Below, one piece after another: positions 25,090 to 32,881 of a stretch of DNA of 64,000 nt. The DNA lies in contig NZ_OU745373.1 of NCBI RefSeq assembly GCF_916618745.1, positions 811,001-875,000 on the forward strand, in the 5' to 3' direction. Source of the DNA: Cardiobacterium sp. Marseille-Q4385. GTDB taxonomy: Bacteria; Pseudomonadota; Gammaproteobacteria; Cardiobacteriales; Cardiobacteriaceae. Numbering within the stretch: the first letter of the stretch is position 1; each line of letters starts with the position of its first letter. The notes beneath the pieces were generated by a model. The model had not been told where the DNA came from, searched no databases, and saw only the letters and a list, made by a program, of their open reading frames with translations. The position numbers and the translations under genes were made by a program.

Positions 25090-25754
25090 ATGAAAAAAAC
25101 CTGCCTTGCCCTGCTTGCCGCTGTCACCTTACCCGCCTTCGCCGCCCTTGATATCGCTTCGGTGGATATTGAAGGAATTAAATTGGGAATGAAGGGGAAG
25201 AAGCGGCAGCCTTAGTAAAAGCATATTGTGAGAAGACAAAAAATGGAAAATATGAAGAGCAACCTATAACTATGGGCAATATCAATTTAAGCTCTCTCGC
25301 TTGTGGCAAAGAAGAATTTGGCGTTCTTTTGCTAGACTCCAAGACAGTTGCCATCTTTGCAGCACAAAAAATCGACCTAAACGATACGAGTGACAAGGAC
25401 TTTATCAATAACTGGCAACTTGCTGTACGGGAAAAAGCTGTACAGAAATACGGTGAACCCTCTTTGGAAACCAACAGTGCGGTTATTGCGCTCTATGGTG
25501 AAGAAATTGCCCCATCCCAGCGCCTATTATGTTGGGGTGAATGTGATAAGACACAGGCTTCAGAGCCCACTAAAAACTTATTCAACGTTAAAAACGTATT
25601 AAAAGTCAAAGGCCAGGGTCTCTTCATTGGTCTTAATATTAATGGAAGTAAAGCTGTTATTATCCGAACATTTGTGGACGAAGCCGCCACTGCAACACAA
25701 AAAAATACCTCCCAAACCGAGGCAGAAAAAGCCGCAGCCAAAGTCAATTTATAA
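25090..25754 (+). pseudogene. secreted hypothetical protein with a single frameshift
   Basis: The gene opens with a clear signal peptide, MKKTCLALLAAVTLPAFA, preceded by a GGAG ribosome binding site, and reads DIASVDIEGIKLGMK. That frame then stops at about 25215. The neighbouring frame continues without a start: GEEAAALVKAYCEKT, then a 160-residue open frame through NLSSLACGKEEFGVLLLDS to the stop at 25754. The switch falls at the AAGGGGAAG run near 25195, consistent with loss of one G. Joined, the product would be about 221 aa, exported, with cysteines at YCEKT, LACGK and LLCWGECD. No family recognised. Confidence 0.7.
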
Positions 25755-25772
25755 CTCCTTCCCAATCCTCAC

Positions 25773-25797
25773 GGCGGACAACCGTCCGCCGTTTTTT
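25773..25797 (+). terminator. terminator after the frameshifted secreted-protein gene
   Basis: GGCGGAC-aacc-GTCCGCC followed by GTTTTTT, 18 bp after the stop. Confidence 0.88.
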
Positions 25798-26051
25798 ATG
25801 GAACATCTGCGCATGACAAAATTGCGCCGCTTGCCACAAAGATGCATAGGTATCTGCCATCTCAACAATTGCAAAAATAGCTGAAAAACAAAGAGAATCC
25901 CCTCGCCCGCTTGCGGGACTGGAACAGCTCGCGTAGCGAGAAAGGGGTAGGGGTGAGGGCGTTCGTCCGCAGGACGAATCTCGTCAAGCGGGACAGATAA
26001 GCGTTTTTTGCCCCTCCTCCGTCGCTTCGCGACACCTCCCAGGTACCCATG

Positions 26052-26109
26052 AAAAAAATGCAGGCATTTTTTTCATGGGAGCCCCTCCTCCTGCAAGCGG
26101 GAGGAGGGA
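26052..26109. repeat. 58-bp hairpin repeat, copy 1
   Basis: ATGCAGGCATTTTTTTCATG, then GGAGCCCCTCC and a GCAAGCGGGAGGAGGG hairpin; a close copy lies at 36815-36878. Confidence 0.6.
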
Positions 26110-26240
26110 TTATCCGCTGTTTTTAAAAAGATTTTCTCTCACTGCAAAATGTATAGATAGCTATGCACAAAGATGTGCACCAATGCCCCGCCAAGCAGGA
26201 TATCGGCCACTTTCCCCCGCAAGTGGGGGAAAGGGTTTCG

Positions 26241-26288
26241 TGCCAAGCGGCATGGTTACTGGGCCCGCCAAGCGGCGTCATGACTGGC
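26241..26288. repeat. two adjacent CAAGCGG-type intergenic repeats
   Basis: TGCCAAGCGGCATGGTTACT, GG, then CCCGCCAAGCGGCGTCATGA followed by CTGG. Confidence 0.7.
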
Positions 26289-26386
26289 CTCGTCCGATAT
26301 CCTCGAACGCAAAAGCAGGCTTGCGCCTGCTCTTCATAAAGACCTCCCCACCGGGGGGATTTTTTATCGCGCACGAAGGCGCTCCG

Positions 26387-26654
26387 CTACACCTGCAACC
26401 AGAACGTCACCGGGCCATCGTTGACCAGCGCCACCTGCATATGCGCACCGAAGACGCCGCTTTGCACGCGCGGGTATTCCCGCTGCACGTCGGCGCAGAA
26501 GCGGGCGAACATCGCTTCCGCCGCATCCGGCGGCATCGCCGGGTCGAAGCCGGGGCGGTTGCCTTTTGTGGTGTTGGCGGCGAGGGGGAATTGCGAGACG
26601 AGCAGCAGTTCGCCCGCCGCATCGATCACATTCAGGTTCATTTTGCCGTCGGCA
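26387..26654 (-). pseudogene. 3' fragment of D-aminoacyl-tRNA deacylase (duplicate of dtd)
   Basis: The last 84 or so codons of dtd, with the same stop, are present here: MNLNVIDAAGELLLVSQF through NDGPVTFWLQV. No start region or N-terminal 60 residues remain. Against the intact copy at 27960-28397 I count 15 base differences in about 268 positions; only two change the protein (Thr to Pro in the SQFT motif and Val to Ala). Homology ends abruptly at 26654, where AT-rich sequence begins. Confidence 0.92.
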
Positions 26655-26811
26655 CAACTAACTGATTAATATAAACTTACATATGATGGCACAATTATTG
26701 CTTGGGCAAAAAGTAAATAATCTTATTATCTCAACTCGGTTTGGAACCTATTTAGCTGGAACAGTTATGACGTAGTGTCACTTATATATCATGAACGCGT
26801 TCTAAAACTGT

Positions 26812-26840
26812 CTTGCGAGATGGATTTTTAGGTATATTTT
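26812..26840 (+). promoter_or_regulatory. possible promoter of the MazG-like gene
   Basis: TTGCGA, 17-bp spacer, TATTTT, about 20 bp before the ATG at 26859, with the ribosome binding site AGGGAGA in between. The promoter match is only moderate. Confidence 0.35.
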
Positions 26841-26858
26841 TATTTTAGGGAGAATTCC

Positions 26859-27881
26859 ATGTACATTCGAGATTGGCAAAGAAAAATGACTGATATTTAT
26901 GGAAAAAACAACAAAGCATTAAGCATTGATTATAAAATGCTTCATTTTTCAACAAAAACAGGACAAATTGCCAAAGGCTTTAACCATAATCATCTTGATG
27001 TTAATGTACAAGAAAAAGTAAATACCTATATTGCAAAATCATTTGCATGGCTATTCGCTATTTGCGAGCATTTTAATCTTGATTTAGAAGATGCCCTACA
27101 AAAAGGATTCCCTGGAGTTTGTAGATACTGTTTAACTATACCATGTAGTTGTTCAATTACGAAAAAGAAATCCTTTCATCCGAATACAGGTCAAGAATTG
27201 AGTCAGGACGAATATAAGAACGAGCTCTTTATGAAAGAGAGTGCTATTCGGAACTCAAATGCTCGTTTATCATTAACATCTTTTGCAGAAAGAATAAATA
27301 AGATTTACCCATCAAATAAAATCTTGACTACATATGGCTATTTTTCTTTCCCACTAGGGAAATTAGAAGAGGAAAAGGGTGAATTACATGCTGCATATAG
27401 CAAATATCTATTAACCTATAGTTTAGAACCCCAAAATAAAAACGAGAAATTATTACATGAACTTAAAGATGACATTATATATGAGGTATCAGATGTAAGC
27501 GCGTGGTTAATTTCATTATATGGTGAAAGACATCAACCTATTGATTTTCTTATGTCATCTTTATATATTAATGGCTGTCCATCATGCAACAATGCTGAGT
27601 GCACTTGCCCTCACTACTCGTTATCAACAGATGCTGATGAAATAATTATTGAACTTAGAAAAACACTAAATGAATTACGTGAAAAAATGAAAAATATAAA
27701 TACCAAACAAGCTAAAAGTATTATTAAATCAATAGACAAACTAAATAATAGCACTAATATAAGAAAGCAAGATGGAAGCATAGAAGAAATATTAAACAAA
27801 GCCTCTAGATTCGAAGGCTTAACTAATATATTGGAGAAATTATCTAATATTCTTCTTAATTTTAAAAATATTATTACCTAA
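26859..27881 (+). CDS. MazG-like protein with two CX2CX4CXC motifs, 340 aa (function unknown)
   Basis: AT-rich gene in the insert behind dtd, with a good ribosome binding site. Two halves show the same layout: a helix with AWLFAICEHF or AWLISLYGER, then a metal-binding motif CX2CX4CXC (C88/91/96/98 and C240/243/248/250). The second half has an EExxE motif (E171, E172, E175) and ExxD (E209, D212), the metal-binding pattern of MazG-type all-alpha NTP pyrophosphohydrolases. In the first half the matching ExxD positions are Tyr and Lys, so that half looks inactive. Residues 255-340 are Lys/Glu/Asn-rich and probably coiled coil. The MazG relation is inferred from motif spacing and the typical trailing zinc motif, not from a search. 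A role in nucleotide-based defence or housecleaning is possible but unproven. Confidence 0.6.
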   Translation: MYIRDWQRKMTDIYGKNNKALSIDYKMLHFSTKTGQIAKGFNHNHLDVNVQEKVNTYIAKSFAWLFAICEHFNLDLEDALQKGFPGVCRYCLTIPCSCSITKKKSFHPNTGQELSQDEYKNELFMKESAIRNSNARLSLTSFAERINKIYPSNKILTTYGYFSFPLGKLEEEKGELHAAYSKYLLTYSLEPQNKNEKLLHELKDDIIYEVSDVSAWLISLYGERHQPIDFLMSSLYINGCPSCNNAECTCPHYSLSTDADEIIIELRKTLNELREKMKNINTKQAKSIIKSIDKLNNSTNIRKQDGSIEEILNKASRFEGLTNILEKLSNILLNFKNIIT

Positions 27882-27959
27882 AAACCATTATTACCCTCTT
27901 ACTTATAAGTTTAGGATTGTGTATAGCTATCTCTATCCCACTTGCTGGGATCTGTCGCG

Positions 27960-28397
27960 CTACACCTGCAGCCAGAACGTCACCGGGCCGTCGTTAACCA
28001 ACGCCACCTGCATATGCGCGCCGAAGACGCCGCTTTGCACGCGCGGATATTCCCGTTGCACGTCGGCGCAGAAGCGGGCGAACATCACTTCTGCTGCATC
28101 CGGTGGCATCGCCGGGTCGAAGCCGGGGCGGTTGCCTTTTGTGGTATTGGCGGCGAGGGTGAATTGCGAGACGAGCAGCAGTTCGCCCGCCGCGTCAATC
28201 ACATTCAGGTTCATTTTGCCGTCGGCGTCGGCAAATACGCGGTAGTTCAGTAGTTTCTGCTGCAAGCGGGCGGCCTGCGCGGCGGTATCGGTTTTTTCGA
28301 TGCCGATAAGCGCCAAGAGTCCGTGCCCGATGGCAGCGACCGTCGCGCCATCCACCGTCACCGAGGCTTCATTAACCCGCTGAATCAGGGCAATCAT
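27960..28397 (-). CDS. dtd: D-aminoacyl-tRNA deacylase, 145 aa
   Basis: Starts MIALIQRVNEASVTVDG, contains both Dtd active-site motifs, SQFTL (LLVSQFTLAANT) and NDGPVT near the C-terminus, and has the standard 145-residue length. The ATG at 28397 has GGAGAA upstream. The enzyme hydrolyses D-amino acids and misattached glycine from tRNA. Its 3' 265 bp are duplicated in diverged form at 26387-26654. Divergent from pyrB with a 62-bp gap. Confidence 0.96.
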   Translation of the reverse strand: MIALIQRVNEASVTVDGATVAAIGHGLLALIGIEKTDTAAQAARLQQKLLNYRVFADADGKMNLNVIDAAGELLLVSQFTLAANTTKGNRPGFDPAMPPDAAEVMFARFCADVQREYPRVQSGVFGAHMQVALVNDGPVTFWLQV

Positions 28398-28459
28398 CAA
28401 TTTTCTCCGACTGTTTACGACAGGTCTATAATGCGGCAAATTCACACGGAGCCAAAACC

Positions 28460-29506
28460 ATGTCACTAGCCGGTCGTCATATCCTTTCCATCGACCAATT
28501 CACCCGCCCCGATCTCGAAGCCCTGCTCGCTGTCGCGCAGACGCTCGAACCGGTCGCCCGCCGCCAGTACCGCTGCAATGTCCTCGACGGCGCGGTCATG
28601 GCCAACCTCTTCTTTGAAGCCAGCACCCGCACCCGCATCAGTTTCCACACCGCCTTCTCCCGCCTGGGCGGCCGCGTCTGCGACACCACCGGTTTCACCT
28701 TCTCTTCCATTTCCAAAGGCGAATCGCTGGAAGACACCGCGCGCGTTATCGCCGGCTATGCCGACGCTATCGTCATGCGCCACCCGGAAACCGGTTCGGT
28801 CGCCCAATTCGCCAAGGGCCTGCGCGTACCGGTCATTAACGCGGGCGACGGCACCGGCGAACACCCCAGTCAGGCACTGTTGGACTACTACACCATCAGC
28901 AGTGAGTTCGACCGCCTCGGCAAGACCATCGATGGCATGACCATTGCCATGGTCGGCGACCTGAAACATGGCCGCACCATCCATTCGCTCTGCCGCCTGC
29001 TGCGCCTCTTCCGCAACATCACCTTCCACTTCGTCGCCCCGTCTGCCCTTGCCGCGCCGCAGGAACTGCTCGACAGCCTGAAAGCCGCCGGCCACCATGT
29101 GCGCGAATTTGACAGCATCGCCAACGGTCTGCCCGGCGCGGATGTGGTATACGCCACCCGCATCCAGCGCGAGCGCATCGAAGGCGGCGAAGAAATGGAA
29201 GGCTACAGCGAGGATTACCGCATCAACCACACCGCCATCACGGAATACGCACCGAAAGACATCATCATCATGCACCCGCTGCCACGCGACAGCCGTCCCG
29301 GTGCCTTCGACCTTGCGACCGACCTCGACACCCTGCCGAACCTCGCCATCTTCCGCCAGGCGGATAACGGCGTGACCATGCGCATGGCGATGTTCGCAAT
29401 GGCGCTGGATGTGCACAAGGACATCGACCGCCACTTCCATAAGTGGGAAGGTTACCGTCCGCGCCGTTACAGCGACAGCGACGCCGATTTCTACCAATTC
29501 GACTGA
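28460..29506 (+). CDS. pyrB: aspartate carbamoyltransferase catalytic chain, 348 aa
   Basis: Carbamoyl-phosphate loop FFEASTRTRISF, GEHPSQALLDYY and the aspartate-domain HPLPRD are all present. At 348 aa it is longer than the E. coli chain (about 310); the extra part includes the C-terminal KWEGYRPRRYSDSDADFYQF. No pyrI regulatory-chain gene follows. It carries out the first committed step of pyrimidine synthesis. glnB begins 13 bp downstream, so carbon-nitrogen signalling and pyrimidine synthesis appear to share a transcript. Confidence 0.95.
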   Translation: MSLAGRHILSIDQFTRPDLEALLAVAQTLEPVARRQYRCNVLDGAVMANLFFEASTRTRISFHTAFSRLGGRVCDTTGFTFSSISKGESLEDTARVIAGYADAIVMRHPETGSVAQFAKGLRVPVINAGDGTGEHPSQALLDYYTISSEFDRLGKTIDGMTIAMVGDLKHGRTIHSLCRLLRLFRNITFHFVAPSALAAPQELLDSLKAAGHHVREFDSIANGLPGADVVYATRIQRERIEGGEEMEGYSEDYRINHTAITEYAPKDIIIMHPLPRDSRPGAFDLATDLDTLPNLAIFRQADNGVTMRMAMFAMALDVHKDIDRHFHKWEGYRPRRYSDSDADFYQFD

Positions 29507-29519
29507 GTGAGGCACGCCG

Positions 29520-29858
29520 ATGAAGATGATCACCGCCATCATCAAGCCGTTCAAACTCGATGACGTGCGTGAAGCCCTGTCCGACATCGGCGTGCAGGGC
29601 ATCACCGTCACCGAAGTAAAAGGCTTCGGACGGCAGAAAGGGCACACCGAACTCTATCGCGGCGCGGAATACGTCATCGATTTCCTGCCGAAACTGAAAC
29701 TGGAAATCGCGGTCAGCGACGATCTTGCCGAGCGGGTGGTGGAAACCATCCGCGATACTGCCAACTCCGGCAAAATCGGCGACGGCAAAATCTTCGTCAC
29801 CTCGCTGGAACGGGTGGTGCGCATCCGCACCGGCGAACTGGACGACGAAGCACTATGA
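29520..29858 (+). CDS. glnB: nitrogen regulatory protein P-II, 112 aa
   Basis: Canonical P-II: MKMITAIIKPFKLDDVREAL, T-loop GRQKGHTELYRGAEYVIDFL with the uridylylation site Tyr51, and the C-terminal GDGKIFV segment with GELDDEAL. It senses 2-oxoglutarate, ATP/ADP and glutamine status and signals to glutamine-synthetase control. It is sandwiched between pyrB and a surface-lipoprotein gene with no amtB, so GlnB is more likely than GlnK. Confidence 0.95.
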   Translation: MKMITAIIKPFKLDDVREALSDIGVQGITVTEVKGFGRQKGHTELYRGAEYVIDFLPKLKLEIAVSDDLAERVVETIRDTANSGKIGDGKIFVTSLERVVRIRTGELDDEAL

Positions 29859-29887
29859 ACAACCATCCCACCAACAGAGGAGCACCT

Positions 29888-30658
29888 ATGCAAAACAACA
29901 TCCGCCTATCCCTGAGCCTGAGCACCGCCCTACTACTGACCGCCTGCGGTGGCGGTGGTGGTGGCGACAACAATCCGCCGCTTGATCCCGGCACGCCGCC
30001 CGCCAATATCCCCGGTAACAATGCCGGTAACAGCGTCAGCGGTATCTATCGCGGCACGGCGGTCGTCGTCCCCAGTGGTAGCACCATCAACAGCAGCCAC
30101 CGCACCCTCAACATCGGCAGCGACAATCTCAATACCCTGAACGTCAACGGCAAGCAGTTCAACCTGCGCCCTGTTAACGAAAACGGCAGCATCACGACGA
30201 CCAACATCCGCAGCCGGGACGGCAAAAGCTATGAAATCTTCGTCGTCAGCAACTTCGATTACCAGAACAGCCGCTACGGCTACATCAAATCCGGCAACGA
30301 AGACTACATCTTCAGCCAGGGCACGCCGACCGCCCGCATGCCGGGCAGCGGCACCGCCCAATACGTCGGACAGGCGGCCTTTGTACGCAACGGCGAGGCC
30401 GGCACCGGCGATACCCGTTTCACCGCCGACTTCGCTGCCAAAACCCTAAACGGCACCATCACCTCGAAAGACCACAGCGTGACCTTCACGCCGGTGACCA
30501 TCAACGCCACCATCAACGGTAACAGCTTCGCTACCGCCAACGGCGCTGCCGTCAGCAGCGGCGGCCACTTCTACGGCGACAATGCCCGCGAACTCGGCGG
30601 CCTGTTCAGCGACACCGTGCAACGCCTCTCCGGCAGCTTCGGTGCTATTCGCCAATAA
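29888..30658 (+). CDS. TbpB-like surface lipoprotein (Slam-type substrate), 256 aa
   Basis: Signal peptide with lipobox LLLTAC followed by a run of six glycines, a feature of lipoproteins exported to the cell surface in Neisseria-like bacteria. The C-terminal part has the TbpB/fHbp-type beta-barrel ending: DTRFTADFAAKTLNGTI and then GGHFYGDNARELGGLFSD, the hallmark FYGxxAxELGG motif. Binding partner is unknown (transferrin, haem or complement factor are family options). The ATG at 29888 has AGGAGCACC upstream; an in-frame ATG at 29855 overlaps glnB. No tonB-dependent receptor or Slam gene lies in the window. Confidence 0.82.
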   Translation: MQNNIRLSLSLSTALLLTACGGGGGGDNNPPLDPGTPPANIPGNNAGNSVSGIYRGTAVVVPSGSTINSSHRTLNIGSDNLNTLNVNGKQFNLRPVNENGSITTTNIRSRDGKSYEIFVVSNFDYQNSRYGYIKSGNEDYIFSQGTPTARMPGSGTAQYVGQAAFVRNGEAGTGDTRFTADFAAKTLNGTITSKDHSVTFTPVTINATINGNSFATANGAAVSSGGHFYGDNARELGGLFSDTVQRLSGSFGAIRQ

Positions 30659-30675
30659 CCAGCACTCCTGCAAAC

Positions 30676-30700
30676 AAACCGCGCTCCGGCGCGGTTTTTT
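30676..30700 (+). terminator. terminator after the pyrB-glnB-lipoprotein transcript
   Basis: AAACCGCGC-tcc-GGCGCGGTTTTTT, 17 bp after the lipoprotein stop. Confidence 0.92.
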
Positions 30701-30723
30701 GTGCGCGCGGCTTTTACGCTGGA

Positions 30724-30748
30724 GCCGTCAAGCGGCATCAATACTGAC
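30724..30748. repeat. CAAGCGG-type intergenic repeat
   Basis: GCCGTCAAGCGGCATCAATA followed by CTG; diverged member of the family. Confidence 0.55.
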
Positions 30749-30788
30749 TCCCATCAGGCGGAATGGTGAGGTATGACCATTATCATGA

Positions 30789-31100
30789 CCACACCTCCTG
30801 TCGCAGAAAACCCAACAAAACCCCTTTTTCCCTACAATAGCCGCAGATCCCTACCAGGAAGCACCATGTCCGACATCCTCGCCCTATTACAGCCGCACCT
30901 TCCCGCCGATGTTCTCGCGCAAGCCCGCGCCACGGCGCGTCCCTCCATCCCTTATCGCCTGAGCGTAGCCGCCGATTTGCCGCTTACCGCTTTGCGTGTC
31001 GGCGGTATCGGCTACTGGCCGCAGGCGCAGCATTATCTTGTCCCCCGAAGGGCTGCCGCTGCGCTCTTGGCGCTGAGGACCATCTGCCTCACACCCGTGG
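30789..31100 (+). pseudogene. decayed duplicate: start of the YwqG-like gene joined to a TauE-like fragment
   Basis: Sequence 30789-31045 repeats 31112-31368 (offset 323 bp), covering the leader, ribosome binding site and first 55-60 codons of the YwqG-like gene. The copy then runs into a short stretch (about 31065-31100, reading TICLTPVGVKTSH) that matches the C-terminal LCLAPVGVKIAH of the downstream TauE-like gene. The simplest reading is an ancient tandem duplication of the two-gene unit whose middle was deleted. The resulting 170-codon frame is unlikely to be a gene. Confidence 0.75.
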
Positions 31101-31188
31101 GCGTGAAAACCTCACACCTCCTGTCGCAGAAAACCCAACAAAACCCCTTTTTCCCTACAATAGCCGCAGATCCCTACCAGGAAGCACC

Positions 31189-32016
31189 ATGTCCGACATC
31201 CTCGCCCTGTTACAGCCGCACCTTCCCGCCGATGTTCTCGCGCAAGCCCGCGCCACGGCGCGTCCTTCCATCCCTTACCGCCTGAGCGTGGCCGCCAATT
31301 TGCCGCTCACCGCTTCGCGTGTCGGCGGTATCGGCTACTGGCCGCAGGCGCAGCCTTACCCCGTCAACCCCGAAGGGCTGCCGCTGGCGCTGTTGGCGCA
31401 GGTCAATCTTGAAGAACTGCCCGCAGGGGCGGCGCAGGCGCTCGGCCTGCCAGCGCACGGCATCCTCGCTTTCTACATCGACGCTTATGACGATGTGCTG
31501 GGGCAGGATTTCGACGACTTGCGCGGCAACAGCCGCTACCGCTGCGTTTATTTCGCCGACACAGCCGCCCCGTCGCTTGCGCGCGCAGCGCAGCAGGCGC
31601 TGTTTGACCGGGTACAGGGGGAAGAGTGGTATCACCCCGCCGCCGGCGAATATGCCATGCACTTCGCGCCGCCCGCACCGCACTATCTCCTCACCGAAAC
31701 CGCCGATTTTGCCGCGCTCTACGGCATGGAATACGGGCAATGGCTGAACTGCTACGACAACGATGTGATCAATGCCGCCTTCACGCAGCAAGGCACAAAC
31801 CATCTCGGCGGTCACGCCTTCTTCACCCAGACCGACCCGCGCTTTTATGACAGCAACCTCGCCGCTTCCACTCTCCTCTTCCAGCTCGATTCCTACGTCG
31901 GTGAAGGGGTGGACATCTGCTGGGGCGACATCGGCGTCGGGGCTTTCTTTATTGAGCCGGCCGATCTCGCCGCCCGCCGCTTCGAGCGTGCCTGGTACAA
32001 CTGGGACTGCGGCTGA
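31189..32016 (+). CDS. YwqG-like protein (DUF1963), 275 aa
   Basis: Beta-rich soluble protein with the DUF1963 pattern: RVGGIGYWPQAQPYPVN near the start, LAFYIDAYDD in the middle and HLGGHAFFTQTDPR, LLFQLDSYVG toward the end. The family is widespread and its biochemical role is unknown. The ATG at 31189 is preceded by CAGGAAGC. It lies 7 bp before the TauE-like gene, and a decayed copy of its 5' part lies directly upstream. Confidence 0.88.
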   Translation: MSDILALLQPHLPADVLAQARATARPSIPYRLSVAANLPLTASRVGGIGYWPQAQPYPVNPEGLPLALLAQVNLEELPAGAAQALGLPAHGILAFYIDAYDDVLGQDFDDLRGNSRYRCVYFADTAAPSLARAAQQALFDRVQGEEWYHPAAGEYAMHFAPPAPHYLLTETADFAALYGMEYGQWLNCYDNDVINAAFTQQGTNHLGGHAFFTQTDPRFYDSNLAASTLLFQLDSYVGEGVDICWGDIGVGAFFIEPADLAARRFERAWYNWDCG

Positions 32017-32023
32017 GGAAGCC

Positions 32024-32836
32024 ATGTTTACCCTGAGCGTTCTTATTCCCCTGCTGACGGCTGGCGCACTGGCCGGATTTCTCGCCGGACTGTTCGGCAT
32101 CGGCGGCGGCCTGCTTATCGTGCCCATCGTCCTCTGGTTGCTGGAAACACGGCATCTCGGCGGTATGCACATCCAGCACCTCGCCATCGGTACCTCGTTC
32201 GCCGTCATGGCCTGCACCACATTCAGCGGCGCACTGGCGCACGCCCGCCGACGCAGTGTGCGTTGGGATATCGTCTGCCGCATGGCCCCGGCCATGGTCG
32301 GCGGTGCCCTGCTCGGCACCTTTATCGCCGCCCGCATTCCCGCCCACTACCTGCAACTCTTCTTCGTCGCCTTCGTCTGCGCCATCGCCCTGCAAATGCT
32401 CTGCCGCTACCGCCCGCAGACGGGGCGACACCTGCCCGGCACTGCCGGCATCTGCCTGAGCGGCGGCGTGATTGGCCTGCTCTCAAGCTGGGTAGGCATC
32501 GGCGGCGGCACCCTGTCGGTGCCGTTCATGCTGCGTGGCAACGTGCCCGTGCATCAGGCAATCGGCACCTCGGGTGCACTGGCCTGGCCGATGGCGCTGT
32601 CCGGCGCCGTTGGTTACCTGCTCGCCGGCTGGCACGTCACCGGCCTGCCGTCAGGTTCACTCGGCTACTGCTACCTGCCCGCCGCTGCCGTGCTAGCGCT
32701 GAGTACCCTCTGTCTCGCACCCGTGGGCGTGAAAATCGCGCACCGTCTGCCCGACAGCACCCTGCAACGCGCCTTTGGCCTGTATCTCCTGATCATCGCC
32801 GCCCATATGCTGTGGAAAGTACATCCCCACTTCTAA
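32024..32836 (+). CDS. TauE/SafE family sulfite/organosulfonate exporter-like membrane protein, 270 aa
   Basis: Eight or so hydrophobic segments in two repeats, each with the glycine motif: GLFGIGGGLLIVPIVLWLL in the first half and SSWVGIGGGTLSVPFMLRGN in the second. The family moves sulfur anions or other small organic anions; substrate here is unknown. GAGGAAGCC supplies the ribosome binding site. The frame is open upstream inside ywqG, but the start at 32024 gives the family start. Confidence 0.9.
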   Translation: MFTLSVLIPLLTAGALAGFLAGLFGIGGGLLIVPIVLWLLETRHLGGMHIQHLAIGTSFAVMACTTFSGALAHARRRSVRWDIVCRMAPAMVGGALLGTFIAARIPAHYLQLFFVAFVCAIALQMLCRYRPQTGRHLPGTAGICLSGGVIGLLSSWVGIGGGTLSVPFMLRGNVPVHQAIGTSGALAWPMALSGAVGYLLAGWHVTGLPSGSLGYCYLPAAAVLALSTLCLAPVGVKIAHRLPDSTLQRAFGLYLLIIAAHMLWKVHPHF

Positions 32837-32881
32837 TATAGTCGTTGCCAATAACGACTAACCCAACCCAAGGAGTCCACC

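Larger units (their letters stand above)
25798..26386. repeat. gene-free stretch made of short hairpin repeats
   Basis: No convincing gene. It contains several dispersed repeat types: a 58-bp hairpin unit at 26052-26109 (partner at 36815-36878), CCCCCGCAAGTGGGGG near 26216, two CAAGCGG-type units at 26241-26288, and GCAGGC/GCCTGC near 26310. It looks like an intergenic repeat island. Confidence 0.6.
26655..27956. mobile_element. AT-rich 1.3-kb insert behind dtd
   Basis: The segment between the two dtd copies is sharply AT-rich compared with both sides and carries one gene (26859-27881). It is bounded by the truncated and the intact copy of the dtd 3' end as direct repeats (26385-26654 and 27957-28222). 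No integrase or transposase is present. Calling it a mobile or horizontally acquired segment is inference from composition and the flanking repeat. Confidence 0.6.

Noticed and set aside
26790..26810. ATGAACGCGTTCT upstream of the MazG-like gene as an IS5 end
   Set aside because: Only about 10 of 13 bases match the IS5-type end and no further IS sequence is next to it.
28466..29647. 393-codon minus-strand frame opposite pyrB
   Set aside because: Shadow of pyrB and glnB.
30773..31285. 170-codon frame upstream of the YwqG-like gene
   Set aside because: Made from the decayed duplicate and then out-of-frame sequence; not a coherent protein.
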